From Pseudophaeobacter profundi (GTDB taxonomy: Bacteria > Pseudomonadota > Alphaproteobacteria > Rhodobacterales > Rhodobacteraceae), in the NCBI RefSeq assembly GCF_029697505.1, contig NZ_JARJEF010000008.1, positions 141,836 through 205,835 of the forward strand: DNA of 64,000 nt. The letters run 5' to 3'. Below are positions 56,554-64,000 of the stretch, piece after piece. A model generated the notes under the pieces. That model saw only the letters and a list, made by a program, of their open reading frames with translations. It was not told the origin of the DNA and did no database searches. A program made the position numbers and the translations under genes. Positions within the stretch are counted from its first letter, which is position 1. Every line of letters starts with the position of its first letter.

Positions 56554-57264
56554 TTAGCGACGACCGCCACCAGCACCACGAGGTGCAGGGCCGTCCTGGA
56601 GTTCCTGTGCTTTACGGTCACGTGCCTGAGGATCGTGTTCCATGATCTCGCCTTTGAAGATCCAGGTTTTGATCCCGATGATACCGTAAGGTGTCATGGC
56701 TTCGTTGTGAGCGTAATCGATGTCGGCGCGCAGAGTGTGCAGCGGCACACGACCTTCGCGGTACCATTCGGTACGGGCGATTTCAGCACCACCCAGACGG
56801 CCAGCAACGTTCACCCGGATACCCAGGGCGCCCATACGCATGGCAGACTGTACGGCACGCTTCATCGCGCGACGGAAAGATACACGACGTTCCAGCTGCT
56901 GAGCGATGGACTCACCAACCAGCTGCGCGTCCAGCTCGGGCTTGCGAACTTCAACGATGTTGAGGTGCAGTTCCGAAGCAGTCATCGAGGCCAGCTTCTT
57001 GCGAAGCACTTCGATGTCAGCGCCTTTTTTACCGATGATCACGCCAGGACGTGCTGTGTGGATTGTCACACGGCATTTCTTGTGAGGGCGTTCAATGATC
57101 ACGCGGGCGATGCCAGCCTGCTTGCACTCTTCCTTGATGAAATCGCGCAGCTTGATGTCTTCCAGCAGCAGATCACCAAAATCTTTGGTGTCGGCGTACC
57201 AGCGGCTGTCCCAGGTGCGGTTGATTTGCAGGCGCATGCCAACCGGATTGACTTTATGTCCCAT
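56554..57264 (-). CDS. rpsC: 30S ribosomal protein S3
   Basis: The 236-residue protein has the KH domain ([18 protein letters not shown]) and the S3 C-terminal domain ([33 protein letters not shown]), then a Gly/Arg-rich tail. It lines the mRNA entry. The ATG shares one base with the rplV stop. Confidence 0.97.
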   Translation of the reverse strand: MGHKVNPVGMRLQINRTWDSRWYADTKDFGDLLLEDIKLRDFIKEECKQAGIARVIIERPHKKCRVTIHTARPGVIIGKKGADIEVLRKKLASMTASELHLNIVEVRKPELDAQLVGESIAQQLERRVSFRRAMKRAVQSAMRMGALGIRVNVAGRLGGAEIARTEWYREGRVPLHTLRADIDYAHNEAMTPYGIIGIKTWIFKGEIMEHDPQARDRKAQELQDGPAPRGAGGGRR

Positions 57265-57644
57265 TAGGCTTGCTCCTCAACTTGACGCACCTTGATGGTG
57301 ATCTCAGCGAACGGTTTCAAGATCTTGCCGAAACGACCGCGGGCACGTGGACGACCACGCTTCAGGGTCATGTTCTTACCGACCCAGGCCTCGGCAACGA
57401 TCAGCTCGTCGACGTCCAGGTTGTGGTTGTTCTCGGCATTGGCGATGGCGGACTGAAGGCATTTCTTCACATCCTGCGCAATACGCTTGTTCGAGAAGGT
57501 CAGATCGGTCAGCGCCTTGTCAACCTTTTTGCCACGGATCATCTGGGCAACCAAGTTCAGCTTTTGCGGGCTGGTACGGAGCATGCGCGTTTTCGCCATT
57601 GCTTCGTTGTCTGCCACGCGGCGGGGGTTTTGTACCTTACCCAT
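57264..57644 (-). CDS. rplV: 50S ribosomal protein L22
   Basis: The 126-residue protein has the L22 core [28 protein letters not shown] and the loop [14 protein letters not shown]-like end that lines the exit tunnel. The N-terminal extension [20 protein letters not shown] is typical for Rhodobacteraceae. Confidence 0.96.
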   Translation of the reverse strand: MGKVQNPRRVADNEAMAKTRMLRTSPQKLNLVAQMIRGKKVDKALTDLTFSNKRIAQDVKKCLQSAIANAENNHNLDVDELIVAEAWVGKNMTLKRGRPRARGRFGKILKPFAEITIKVRQVEEQA

Positions 57645-57647
57645 GAC

Positions 57648-57926
57648 TTACTTCCGCTTCGCTTTTTTGTCTGCGGCGTGACCATAATAGGTACGAGTTG
57701 GCGAATACTCACCGAACTTCTGACCGATCATGTCTTCCGAGACGTTGACAGGAATGTGTTTGTGACCGTTGTACACACCAAATGTCAGACCCACGAACTG
57801 GGGCAGAATGGTGGAACGACGAGACCAAATCTTGATGACTTCGTTGCGGCCCGACTCGCGCGCAGCTTCGGCTTTCTTAAGCACGTAGCTGTCGACAAAG
57901 GGACCTTTCCATACAGAGCGAGACAT
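57648..57926 (-). CDS. rpsS: 30S ribosomal protein S19
   Basis: The 92-residue protein [46 protein letters not shown]... is full-length S19. It lies three bases after rplB and three before rplV. Confidence 0.97.
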   Translation of the reverse strand: MSRSVWKGPFVDSYVLKKAEAARESGRNEVIKIWSRRSTILPQFVGLTFGVYNGHKHIPVNVSEDMIGQKFGEYSPTRTYYGHAADKKAKRK

Positions 57927-57929
57927 AAA

Positions 57930-58772
57930 TTAACGTCCCTTCTTCTTGGCGTGACGCGAGCGGATGATCAGCTTTTGCGACGCTTTGTTTTTGTTGCGGG
58001 TACGCTTACCTTTGGTCGGCTTACCCCATGGGGTTACCGGGTGACGACCACCAGAGGTACGACCTTCACCACCACCGTGTGGGTGATCGATCGGGTTCAT
58101 AACAACACCACGAACCGAAGGACGCTTGCCCTTGTGACGCATACGGCCAGCTTTACCGTAGTTCTGGTTCGAGTTGTCTGGGTTCGACACGGCACCAATG
58201 GTTGCCAGGCATTCCTGACGGACCATGCGCAGTTCACCCGAGGACAGGCGGATCTGGGCGTAGCCACCATCACGACCAACGAACTGAGCATAAGTCCCGG
58301 CAGCACGGGCGATCTGGCCGCCTTTGCCTGGCTTCATCTCGATGTTGTGGATGATGGTACCGATGGGCATACCCGAGAAGGGCATTGCGTTACCGGGTTT
58401 GATGTCGGCTTTTGCCGAGGCAATAACCTTGTCACCAACCGCCAAACGCTGTGGCGCCAGGATATAGGCCTGCTCACCGTCTTCGTATTTGATCAGTGCG
58501 ATGAATGCGGTCCGGTTCGGGTCATATTCGATCCGTTCAACGGTTGCCGCAACATCAAATTTGTTCCGTTTGAAGTCAACGATCCGGTAGAGACGCTTTG
58601 CGCCACCGCCGCGGCGGCGTGAAGTGATCCGTCCGGTGTTGTTCCGGCCGCCCGATTTGGTCAAACCCTCAGTGAGAGATTTAACCGGACGCCCTTTCCA
58701 AAGCTCCGAACGGTCGATCAGAACCAGCCCACGCTGGCCCGGCGTCGTCGGCTTATACGACTTGAGTGCCAT
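57930..58772 (-). CDS. rplB: 50S ribosomal protein L2
   Basis: The 280-residue protein begins [36 protein letters not shown] and contains the [31 protein letters not shown] signature with the conserved histidine near the peptidyl transferase centre. It is the first gene after an insertion of about 1.5 kb that separates it from rplW. Its own promoter is expected in the 270-base gap upstream. Confidence 0.97.
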   Translation of the reverse strand: MALKSYKPTTPGQRGLVLIDRSELWKGRPVKSLTEGLTKSGGRNNTGRITSRRRGGGAKRLYRIVDFKRNKFDVAATVERIEYDPNRTAFIALIKYEDGEQAYILAPQRLAVGDKVIASAKADIKPGNAMPFSGMPIGTIIHNIEMKPGKGGQIARAAGTYAQFVGRDGGYAQIRLSSGELRMVRQECLATIGAVSNPDNSNQNYGKAGRMRHKGKRPSVRGVVMNPIDHPHGGGEGRTSGGRHPVTPWGKPTKGKRTRNKNKASQKLIIRSRHAKKKGR

Positions 58773-59043
58773 GCTTTCTGTCTTCCGTTTAGCTACGATG
58801 GGTTGCCCCACCGTTGCAGATCCTTAGGTTGTTGTCTTTGGATCCGCTATGTGTAAGCCCCCCGTCCGCCTGCCCCTATGGAACAATGACTACTAAGGTG
58901 GCCAGTCTTTAGGGCCCCTAAGGTCCCCAGCTCAAATAATCCCACAAAGAATACGGCCCCAGAACGAATCTGAGGCCAGTAGGATTGGGCGGATGTAGCA
59001 GGGTTGGGGGTGGCTGGCAATGGTCAATAGCCGCAGGCCGTGA
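58773..59043. other. Gap between the membrane-protein gene and rplB, no gene seen
   Basis: This stretch should contain the promoter of rplB-rplP. A 13-base odd palindrome (TTAGGGCCCCTAA at 58909-58921) is the only structure I can point to. No coding sequence is evident. Confidence 0.45.
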
Positions 59044-59844
59044 TCACCCCTCTGATTCGCAAAATTTCATGTGGGGAAAGTGGTCCCCGTGGTGGCGATG
59101 CGATGCATCTATGAACTTTTGCACAACCTTGTCACCGTGAAGAAGATCATCGTTCAAGTCCTTCCGAATGGCTCTCATGATCTCATTCATGTTGGCACGC
59201 TTACCCTGCGCAACCCCCTCCAAGGTCGGCGGAATGGCATCTACAACACGATTTTCGAAGATAGCCCGCCGCATGGTGACGCCCTCGCGCCAACGCTCGA
59301 ATTCAATCGCGAGCTGGCGATACTGAAGCATAAGCGATGCGGTATTTGCCGCGCGTTGCTCCAGCAGATGAAGGTCCGCGATAAGGTCCGTCTCGCCCCC
59401 TTTTACCAGAAAAGAATACTCACAGGGCTTCAGAAAATCCGGCTCAATCGAACGACCAACAAATGCGGGCACCACATCACACGGTTCTTGCACTGGATGA
59501 CCTGATTTCTCCGCATATTCGTAGGCACCGTCGATCAATGCTTTTTGGTTGGCAAGAAGGTTCACCCAGTGCCACAATTTCACATATCCAGAATATGCAG
59601 ACTCAGCCCCAACACTTAGCCGATCATCTTTGCGACGCATGGCATCTGTATCGGCAGCCCTGTTAAACGACCAGCGAGCCACACAAAAGGCGATCCCACC
59701 CCCGACAACAGCACCTAGTAACGAAGGAGCAGCATCCGACAGAAGGTTACCAAGAAATGTCCCCGATGGAGGTTGCACAATCGGGGCGACAAAAAATGAA
59801 ACGTCTCCGCTCAACTTCGAAGCCCAGCCAAAAAAACCATCCAT
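59044..59844 (-). CDS. Single-helix membrane protein of unknown family
   Basis: This 266-residue protein has one membrane segment near residues 38-58 (LLGAVVGGGIAFCVARW) and a soluble part of about 200 residues with long helices. Its codon and base use is visibly more AT-rich than the ribosomal genes around it. ATG 59844 is used; TTG 59856 is an in-frame alternative. I recognise no motif. The gene lies between rplW and rplB, a position that is normally a few bases long, downstream of a terminator. It looks like a late insertion with its own promoter. Confidence 0.65.
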   Translation of the reverse strand: MDGFFGWASKLSGDVSFFVAPIVQPPSGTFLGNLLSDAAPSLLGAVVGGGIAFCVARWSFNRAADTDAMRRKDDRLSVGAESAYSGYVKLWHWVNLLANQKALIDGAYEYAEKSGHPVQEPCDVVPAFVGRSIEPDFLKPCEYSFLVKGGETDLIADLHLLEQRAANTASLMLQYRQLAIEFERWREGVTMRRAIFENRVVDAIPPTLEGVAQGKRANMNEIMRAIRKDLNDDLLHGDKVVQKFIDASHRHHGDHFPHMKFCESEG

Positions 59845-59912
59845 ATCCAATTGCAACTCTTTCGTTCGCCCCTGTTATACTCACAACTACAGAGCAACAC
59901 TGAAAAAGACGA

Positions 59913-59948
59913 GAGGGCGCCAGCGCCGTCCCGCGGGGTGGCGCCCTC
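59913..59948. repeat. Palindromic element upstream of the membrane-protein gene
   Basis: GAGGGCGCC and GGCGCCCTC form a 9-bp outer stem around AGCGCCGTCCCGCGGGGT. An 18-base part, GCGCCAGCGCCGTCCCGC (59917-59934), is repeated in exact inverted form at 60035-60052. Confidence 0.75.
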
Positions 59949-60021
59949 AACAGCGCGTTTGGCACTTTATTCCAGCCAAGTCCGTACGACCTCACCGACA
60001 TAGGCGGCACCTGCCAAAGCG

Positions 60022-60070
60022 CCGCCCCATAGGGGCGGGACGGCGCTGGCGCGGCGGCCTGCGGCCTTGA
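60022..60070. repeat. Second, inverted copy of the palindromic element
   Basis: GCGGGACGGCGCTGGCGC (60035-60052) is the exact reverse complement of 59917-59934, 100 bases away. It overlaps its own hairpin (GCCCC against GGGGC at 60022-60036) and GGCCTGCGGCC. A pair of inverted repeats this long and close is typical of repeated extragenic elements. Confidence 0.75.
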
Positions 60071-60194
60071 TTCCGCGCAGGACTCTTCCCTGCAGCCTCT
60101 CCCGCTCAAACCAAAGGTTTCCATAAAAAACTGAGCGAGCGCTTTCGCACCCAACTAGGGTCAGGCACCGCCCTCTCGATAGCACGCCCCCAAC

Positions 60195-60228
60195 GAAAAA
60201 AGGCCCCCGCTTTGCAGCGAGGGCCTTT
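60195..60228 (-). terminator. Terminator after rplW
   Basis: On the minus strand an 11- to 12-bp stem (AAGGCCCTCGCT against AGCGGGGGCCTT, one wobble) around GCAA is followed by six T. It ends the rpsJ-rplC-rplD-rplW transcript. Confidence 0.88.
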
Positions 60229-60253
60229 CTAGTCAGTTCAAAAGAACCTGATC

Positions 60254-60550
60254 TCAGAGTCCGGTGGACACGTCGATTGTGTTGCCCTCTTCGAGCGTCA
60301 CATAGGCCTTTTTCACGTCTTTGCGACGGCCGATCTGGCCGCGGAACCGCTTGGCTTTACCCTTGGTGATGGAGGTGTTGACCGCCTTCACTTTCACACC
60401 AAAGAGGCTTTCAACAGCTTCTTTGATCTGGGGTTTGTTGCTGTCGATCGCAACTTCAAAAACAACCGCACCGTTTTCGGATGCCATGGTGGTTTTCTCG
60501 GTAATGATCGGCTTGCGGATCACGTCGTAGTGTTCTGCCTTGGCGTTCAT
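60254..60550 (-). CDS. rplW: 50S ribosomal protein L23
   Basis: The 98-residue protein has the L23 pattern [20 protein letters not shown]...[29 protein letters not shown]. It is the docking site for trigger factor and SRP at the exit tunnel. Its start overlaps the rplD stop by four bases. A terminator follows, so it is the last gene of the upstream half of the S10 operon. Confidence 0.97.
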   Translation of the reverse strand: MNAKAEHYDVIRKPIITEKTTMASENGAVVFEVAIDSNKPQIKEAVESLFGVKVKAVNTSITKGKAKRFRGQIGRRKDVKKAYVTLEEGNTIDVSTGL

Positions 60551-61164
60551 TTCAAACGAGCCTCCAGTGCTTCGAGACCGGCCTTGGTGATAACCAGGGT
60601 GTCCCGCTTCAGGATGTCATAGACGTTCGCACCCATTGTCGGCAGGATATCCAGACCTTCAATGTTGCGCGACGCTTTCAGGAAGCCTTCGTTCACTGCG
60701 GACCCGTCGATGACCAGCGCGCGTTTCCAGCCCAAGTTTGCAACCTGTTTGGCCAGAGCACCGGTTTTGCCTTCGGCAGCAGCGTCAGAGATCACAACCA
60801 GTTCACCGGCTTTTGCCTTGGCGGACAGCGCGTGACGCAGACCCAGCTTGCGGAACTTTTTGGTCAGCTCGTGGCCGTGCGAACGCACAACGGGACCTTT
60901 GTAGATACCACCACCGCGGAAGATCGGTGCCGAGCGGGCGCCGTGGCGTGCGCCACCGGTGCCTTTTTGGCGATAGATCTTCTTGGTCGAGTATTTGACT
61001 TCCGAACGGGTCTTTACCTTGTGGGTACCGGCCTGTGCGTTGTTACGCTGCCAGCGAACCACACGGTGCAGGATGTCTGCACGTGGCTCCAGACCAAAGA
61101 GATCGGCGTTCAGCTCGATGTCGCCAGCTTTGCTGCCGTCGAGATTCATCACATCAAGTTTCAT
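60547..61164 (-). CDS. rplD: 50S ribosomal protein L4
   Basis: The 205-residue protein has the L4 features [23 protein letters not shown] and [12 protein letters not shown]. In enterobacteria L4 represses the S10 operon; the leader needed for that is not recognisable here. The start overlaps the rplC stop. Confidence 0.97.
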   Translation of the reverse strand: MKLDVMNLDGSKAGDIELNADLFGLEPRADILHRVVRWQRNNAQAGTHKVKTRSEVKYSTKKIYRQKGTGGARHGARSAPIFRGGGIYKGPVVRSHGHELTKKFRKLGLRHALSAKAKAGELVVISDAAAEGKTGALAKQVANLGWKRALVIDGSAVNEGFLKASRNIEGLDILPTMGANVYDILKRDTLVITKAGLEALEARLK

Positions 61165-61871
61165 GCTTCACCACCTTCCGCAGGGGCTTCGCTCGCAGCG
61201 GCTTTGATACCGGCTGGGAAGGGAAGACCTTCAGGAGCTTTCTTCTTCACGGCATCCTTGACGGTGACCCAGCCAGATTTTGGACCAGGTACGGCGCCTT
61301 TGATGAAGACCAGACCGCGGTCAGCGTCAGTTTTGACGACTTCCAGGTTCTGTGTGGTAACGCGGGCAGCACCCATGTGACCAGCCATCTTCTTGCCTTT
61401 GAAAACCTTGCCGGGATCCTGACACTGACCTGTCGAACCGTGCGAACGGTGCGAGATCGAAACACCGTGCGACGCGCGCAGACCACCAAAGTTCCAGCGC
61501 TTCATCGCACCGGCAAAACCTTTACCGATCGATGTGCCGGTCACGTCGACTTTTTGACCTTCCAGGAAGTGCTCGGCCGAGATTTCGGCGCCAACTTCGA
61601 TGAGAGCATCAGCAGGCACGCGGAATTCCACGAGCTTACGCTTGGGCTCTACCTTGGAGGCCGCGAAGTGACCACGCATCGCCTTGGAGACGCGCTTAAC
61701 CTTTGCGGAACCCGCACCGAGCTGAACAGCTGTGTAGCCGTCCTTGTCATCGGTACGCTGAGACACAACCTGCAGGCCGTCCAGGTGAAGAACGGTCACA
61801 GGGATCTGCTGACCATCTTCCAAGAACAGGCGAGTCATGCCAACTTTTTTTGCAATAATACCAGAGCGCAT
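61161..61871 (-). CDS. rplC: 50S ribosomal protein L3
   Basis: The 236-residue protein has the L3 signature [49 protein letters not shown] in the region of residues 120-170. The glutamine in TGQCQDPG matches the glutamine methylated by PrmB in E. coli. It follows rpsJ by 18 bases. Confidence 0.97.
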   Translation of the reverse strand: MRSGIIAKKVGMTRLFLEDGQQIPVTVLHLDGLQVVSQRTDDKDGYTAVQLGAGSAKVKRVSKAMRGHFAASKVEPKRKLVEFRVPADALIEVGAEISAEHFLEGQKVDVTGTSIGKGFAGAMKRWNFGGLRASHGVSISHRSHGSTGQCQDPGKVFKGKKMAGHMGAARVTTQNLEVVKTDADRGLVFIKGAVPGPKSGWVTVKDAVKKKAPEGLPFPAGIKAAASEAPAEGGEA

Positions 61872-61889
61872 TATTTATACCCTCCGTTC

Positions 61890-62204
61890 TTAAGATTGCA
61901 GCTTGATCTCGACGTCCACACCAGCGGCCAGGTCGAGCTTCATCAGCGCGTCCACGGTCTGGGGGGTCGGATCAACGATGTCGAGCATACGCTTGTGCGT
62001 ACGGATCTCGAACTGGTCACGAGATTTCTTGTCAACGTGGGGGCCACGCAGAACAGTGAATTTCTCGATCTTGTTGGGCAGTGGGATCGGGCCGCGAACA
62101 GTCGCGCCGGTCCGCTTGGCAGTGTTGACGATCTCTTGTGTGCTGGAATCCAGTACACGATAGTCAAATGCCTTCAGCCGAATACGGATATTTTGGCTTT
62201 GCAT
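61890..62204 (-). CDS. rpsJ: 30S ribosomal protein S10 (NusE)
   Basis: The 104-residue protein has the S10 motif [40 protein letters not shown]. It also serves in antitermination as NusE. It heads the S10 operon, but a Fic gene and about 400 bases separate it from tuf, which normally precedes it directly. Confidence 0.97.
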   Translation of the reverse strand: MQSQNIRIRLKAFDYRVLDSSTQEIVNTAKRTGATVRGPIPLPNKIEKFTVLRGPHVDKKSRDQFEIRTHKRMLDIVDPTPQTVDALMKLDLAAGVDVEIKLQS

Positions 62205-62611
62205 TAGTCAGCCTTTATCTAGGCGTTGAGGTTGAGAGGAGGGGCAGCGACCACCGCTTACCCTCATCGAACCCAAAAGGCGGGAATCACCCCGCCTTAC
62301 AGTTCCACCAGGGAACTAGCGCCCTATACGCCCGAACGGCGCATGGAGCAAGAGGTTTCGCGCGCGAAACAGTTGCCCAAGGGGCGGACGGTGGGTTTGG
62401 AGATTGTTACGGTCGGCCAATCCAAACAAATACAAGCCTCATACAAGTTTTGCACAAGTCTCAATCGAACGACACGCCAACTCCAAGGCCAACTTCGTTT
62501 TGTCTGAGGACCGTTTACCTTGCAGCCTCCATTGCAACACAAACCACAATCTCTTTACACACGACAAGACTCATGTAAACTATTTTCAATTTTCTTTACA
62601 CGTTTGGTCTC
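62205..62611. other. Leader region between rpsJ and the Fic gene
   Basis: This 407-base gap holds the rpsJ promoter and leader on the minus strand and the fic promoter on the plus strand. GTTTCGCGCGCGAAAC at 62355-62370 is a perfect 16-base palindrome in the transcribed leader. TCTTTACAC occurs at 62552-62560 and 62593-62601 just before fic, with TTTACA and TGTAAA (62554-62559, 62574-62579) inverted. Confidence 0.5.
62429..62457 (-). promoter_or_regulatory. Candidate rpsJ promoter
   Basis: On the minus strand TTGTGC (62457-62452) and TGTATT (62434-62429) are 17 bases apart, about 225 bases before the rpsJ start. Three ACAAG repeats (62432, 62443 and 62454) overlap it with 11-base spacing. 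Confidence 0.45.
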
Positions 62612-63694
62612 ATGCTTAAACAAACTTACACAATCCCACAGCTCCCGCCGGAATTCGACTTCGACACCCTGCGAATCCTCAAAGCTCTCAACAAAGCCAC
62701 GAGAAGCCTTGCTGAAGTCAAAGGGCGTGCACCTGTGATCCCAAATCAAGGCATTTTGATCGATACCCTTTCCTTACAAGAAGCAAAAGACAGCTCCGAA
62801 ATTGAGAATATTGTCACCACAAATGACGAACTATTCAAAGCAAGTTTTGCGCGAGACAACTCAATCAGCGGCCCCTCAAAAGAAGTGGCCGTGTACCAAT
62901 CTGCACTACACTTAGGGTATACAAGACTCTGCGAGACGGAACTGCTAACCAACAGAACACTGGTCGAAATGTTCAGGCTGCTGAAGAACCGAGACGATGG
63001 CTTTCGAAAACTGCCGGGAACAGGTTTACAAAACAACCAAGGTCAAATTGTGTACGTTCCTCCGCAGGACGCACAAGTAATCGAAGAGCAAATGAGGTTG
63101 CTTGAGGCCTACATCAATGCAGAAAGCGACATTGATCCTCTTATACGGATGGCAATCATTCATCATCAGTTCGAAAGCATACACCCCTTCCCAGATGGGA
63201 ACGGTAGGATAGGGCGTATTCTCAACGTACTTTACCTCACCAAGGAAAATTTACTTGGGATACCCATTTTGTATATGAGTCGAGGGATCAACAACAGCAA
63301 AGCCGACTACTACAGACTTCTACAAGATGTTCGCGACACCGGCGCTTGGGAAAACTGGATCGTCTACATTCTAGACATAGTCACCGAAGCGTCCCTGATA
63401 ACACTCGAACTGATTGAGGGAATACGCGCTCAAATGGCGCATTTCAAACAAGTTGTGAGAACGGAACACCCGAAAATCTACTCTCAGGATCTGATCAACA
63501 ACCTGTTTAGGCATCCATATACACGTATCGAATTTGTGATGCGCGAACTCAGTGTTTCGAGACCAACAGCTACAAACTACCTGGACAAACTTTCAGCGAA
63601 CGAAAATCTGGGTTTGGAAAAGATTACCGAGGGACGCAACAACTATTATGTCAACATGGACCTCGTTGCGCTCCTGTCGAACGGGAAAACGTAG
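62612..63694 (+). CDS. fic: Fic-domain protein (probable AMP transferase with built-in inhibitory helix)
   Basis: The 360-residue protein has the Fic catalytic loop HPFPDGNGRIGR (191-202), whose histidine activates the target hydroxyl for nucleotidylation. The N-terminal stretch S61-SEI-E65-N66 fits the (S/T)xxxE(G/N) inhibitory helix of class II Fic proteins, so activity is probably self-restrained. A winged-helix C-terminus (RELSVSRPTATNYLDKL) suggests autoregulation or DNA binding. The base composition is clearly more AT-rich than the surrounding genes, a sign of transfer. It lies in opposite orientation between tuf and rpsJ. Targets are unknown. Confidence 0.88.
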   Translation: MLKQTYTIPQLPPEFDFDTLRILKALNKATRSLAEVKGRAPVIPNQGILIDTLSLQEAKDSSEIENIVTTNDELFKASFARDNSISGPSKEVAVYQSALHLGYTRLCETELLTNRTLVEMFRLLKNRDDGFRKLPGTGLQNNQGQIVYVPPQDAQVIEEQMRLLEAYINAESDIDPLIRMAIIHHQFESIHPFPDGNGRIGRILNVLYLTKENLLGIPILYMSRGINNSKADYYRLLQDVRDTGAWENWIVYILDIVTEASLITLELIEGIRAQMAHFKQVVRTEHPKIYSQDLINNLFRHPYTRIEFVMRELSVSRPTATNYLDKLSANENLGLEKITEGRNNYYVNMDLVALLSNGKT

Positions 63695-63708
63695 TACTAG
63701 ACATAACG

Positions 63709-63737
63709 AAAAAGGGCGCCCCTTGGGGCGCCCTTTT
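63709..63737. terminator. Bidirectional terminator between fic and tuf
   Basis: AAAAGGGCGCCC pairs with GGGCGCCCTTTT (63710-63737) around a short loop. T-rich tails follow on both strands, the longer on the minus side, so it can end tuf as well as fic. Confidence 0.85.
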
Positions 63738-63827
63738 GTAGAATTCACCTGTGTGGCTCTCGGCAATTTCCCCGGTTGGGAAAATCACCTGTCACCACTG
63801 GCCAGAGTTTCCTATGGAAACTCGGCC

Positions 63828-64000
63828 TTACTCAGTGATTTTGGACACAACGCCGGCACCAACGGTGCGGCCGCCTTCACGGATGGCGAAACGCAGGCCG
63901 TTTTCCATCGCGATAGGCGCAATCAGTTCAACGTCGAACTTCAGGTTGTCGCCAGGCATAACCATTTCGGTGCCTTCGGGCAGGGTCACGGTGCCGGTCA
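63828..64000 (-). CDS. tuf: Elongation factor Tu, C-terminal part (runs off the window)
   Basis: The last 57 codons of EF-Tu are present: [20 protein letters not shown]...[27 protein letters not shown], ending KITE and a TAA at 63828. This is domain III of the tRNA-carrying GTPase. The start lies beyond position 64000. Placement upstream of rpsJ is the usual one, but the fic gene lies between. Confidence 0.96.
   Translation of the reverse strand, partial: TGTVTLPEGTEMVMPGDNLKFDVELIAPIAMENGLRFAIREGGRTVGAGVVSKITE

Overview
The window looks like a chromosomal segment of a marine alphaproteobacterium of the Rhodobacteraceae (Roseobacter group). This rests on GC-rich coding DNA, the alphaproteobacterial order rpmH-rnpA-yidD ... 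yidC-MOSC-yihA, an ATP12 chaperone gene, a general amino-acid ABC transporter of the aap/bzt type, a TRAP transporter and a cobalamin riboswitch. The species cannot be named from sequence alone.

Positions 1-7170 hold two metabolic units. The first is a methionine catabolism locus: a divergent Lrp-type regulator, methionine gamma-lyase and a homodimeric E1-type 2-oxoacid dehydrogenase, in the order known from Pseudomonas mdeR-mdeA-mdeB. The second is a Rieske oxygenase and its reductase, similar to glycine betaine demethylase GbcAB, behind a cobalamin riboswitch and a hairpin that abuts the ribosome binding site.

Positions 7319-15876 form a catabolic island. A seven-gene minus-strand operon (SDR, TRAP dctQMP, SDR, SDR, ketosteroid-dehydrogenase-like flavoprotein) diverges from a GntR regulator and a GST-like gene. 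A broken IS110 transposase and two identical tRNA-Arg(ACG) genes follow, so this may be a transferred block beside a tRNA.

Positions 17047-33475 carry an operon of a TVP38 membrane protein, a disulfide-oxidoreductase-like flavoprotein and a histidine kinase. Next comes the conserved rpmH-rnpA-yidD, ttcA, GGDEF/EAL protein, yidC, MOSC and yihA run. It is followed by small copper- or redox-associated genes (DUF2946-like, PepSY, DUF411), an SDR, argB, an iron-sulfur protein and a SixA-like phosphatase.

Positions 33572-43925 are all on the minus strand: aapJQMP, then ATP12, a HAD phosphatase, rluC, crcB, rarA and a DegP-type protease.

Positions 44036-64000 are the ribosomal protein supercluster, also on the minus strand, running from tuf (partial at the right edge) through S10, spc and alpha to rplQ. 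Its most unusual property is that it is interrupted. Five non-ribosomal genes sit in it: a Fic protein (plus strand), a one-helix membrane protein, a 2-oxoglutarate oxygenase next to rplP (L16), a DUF1127 protein and a secreted four-cysteine protein. A terminator-like hairpin follows the preceding translation gene at each of the five break points. The gaps are also rich in perfect palindromes.
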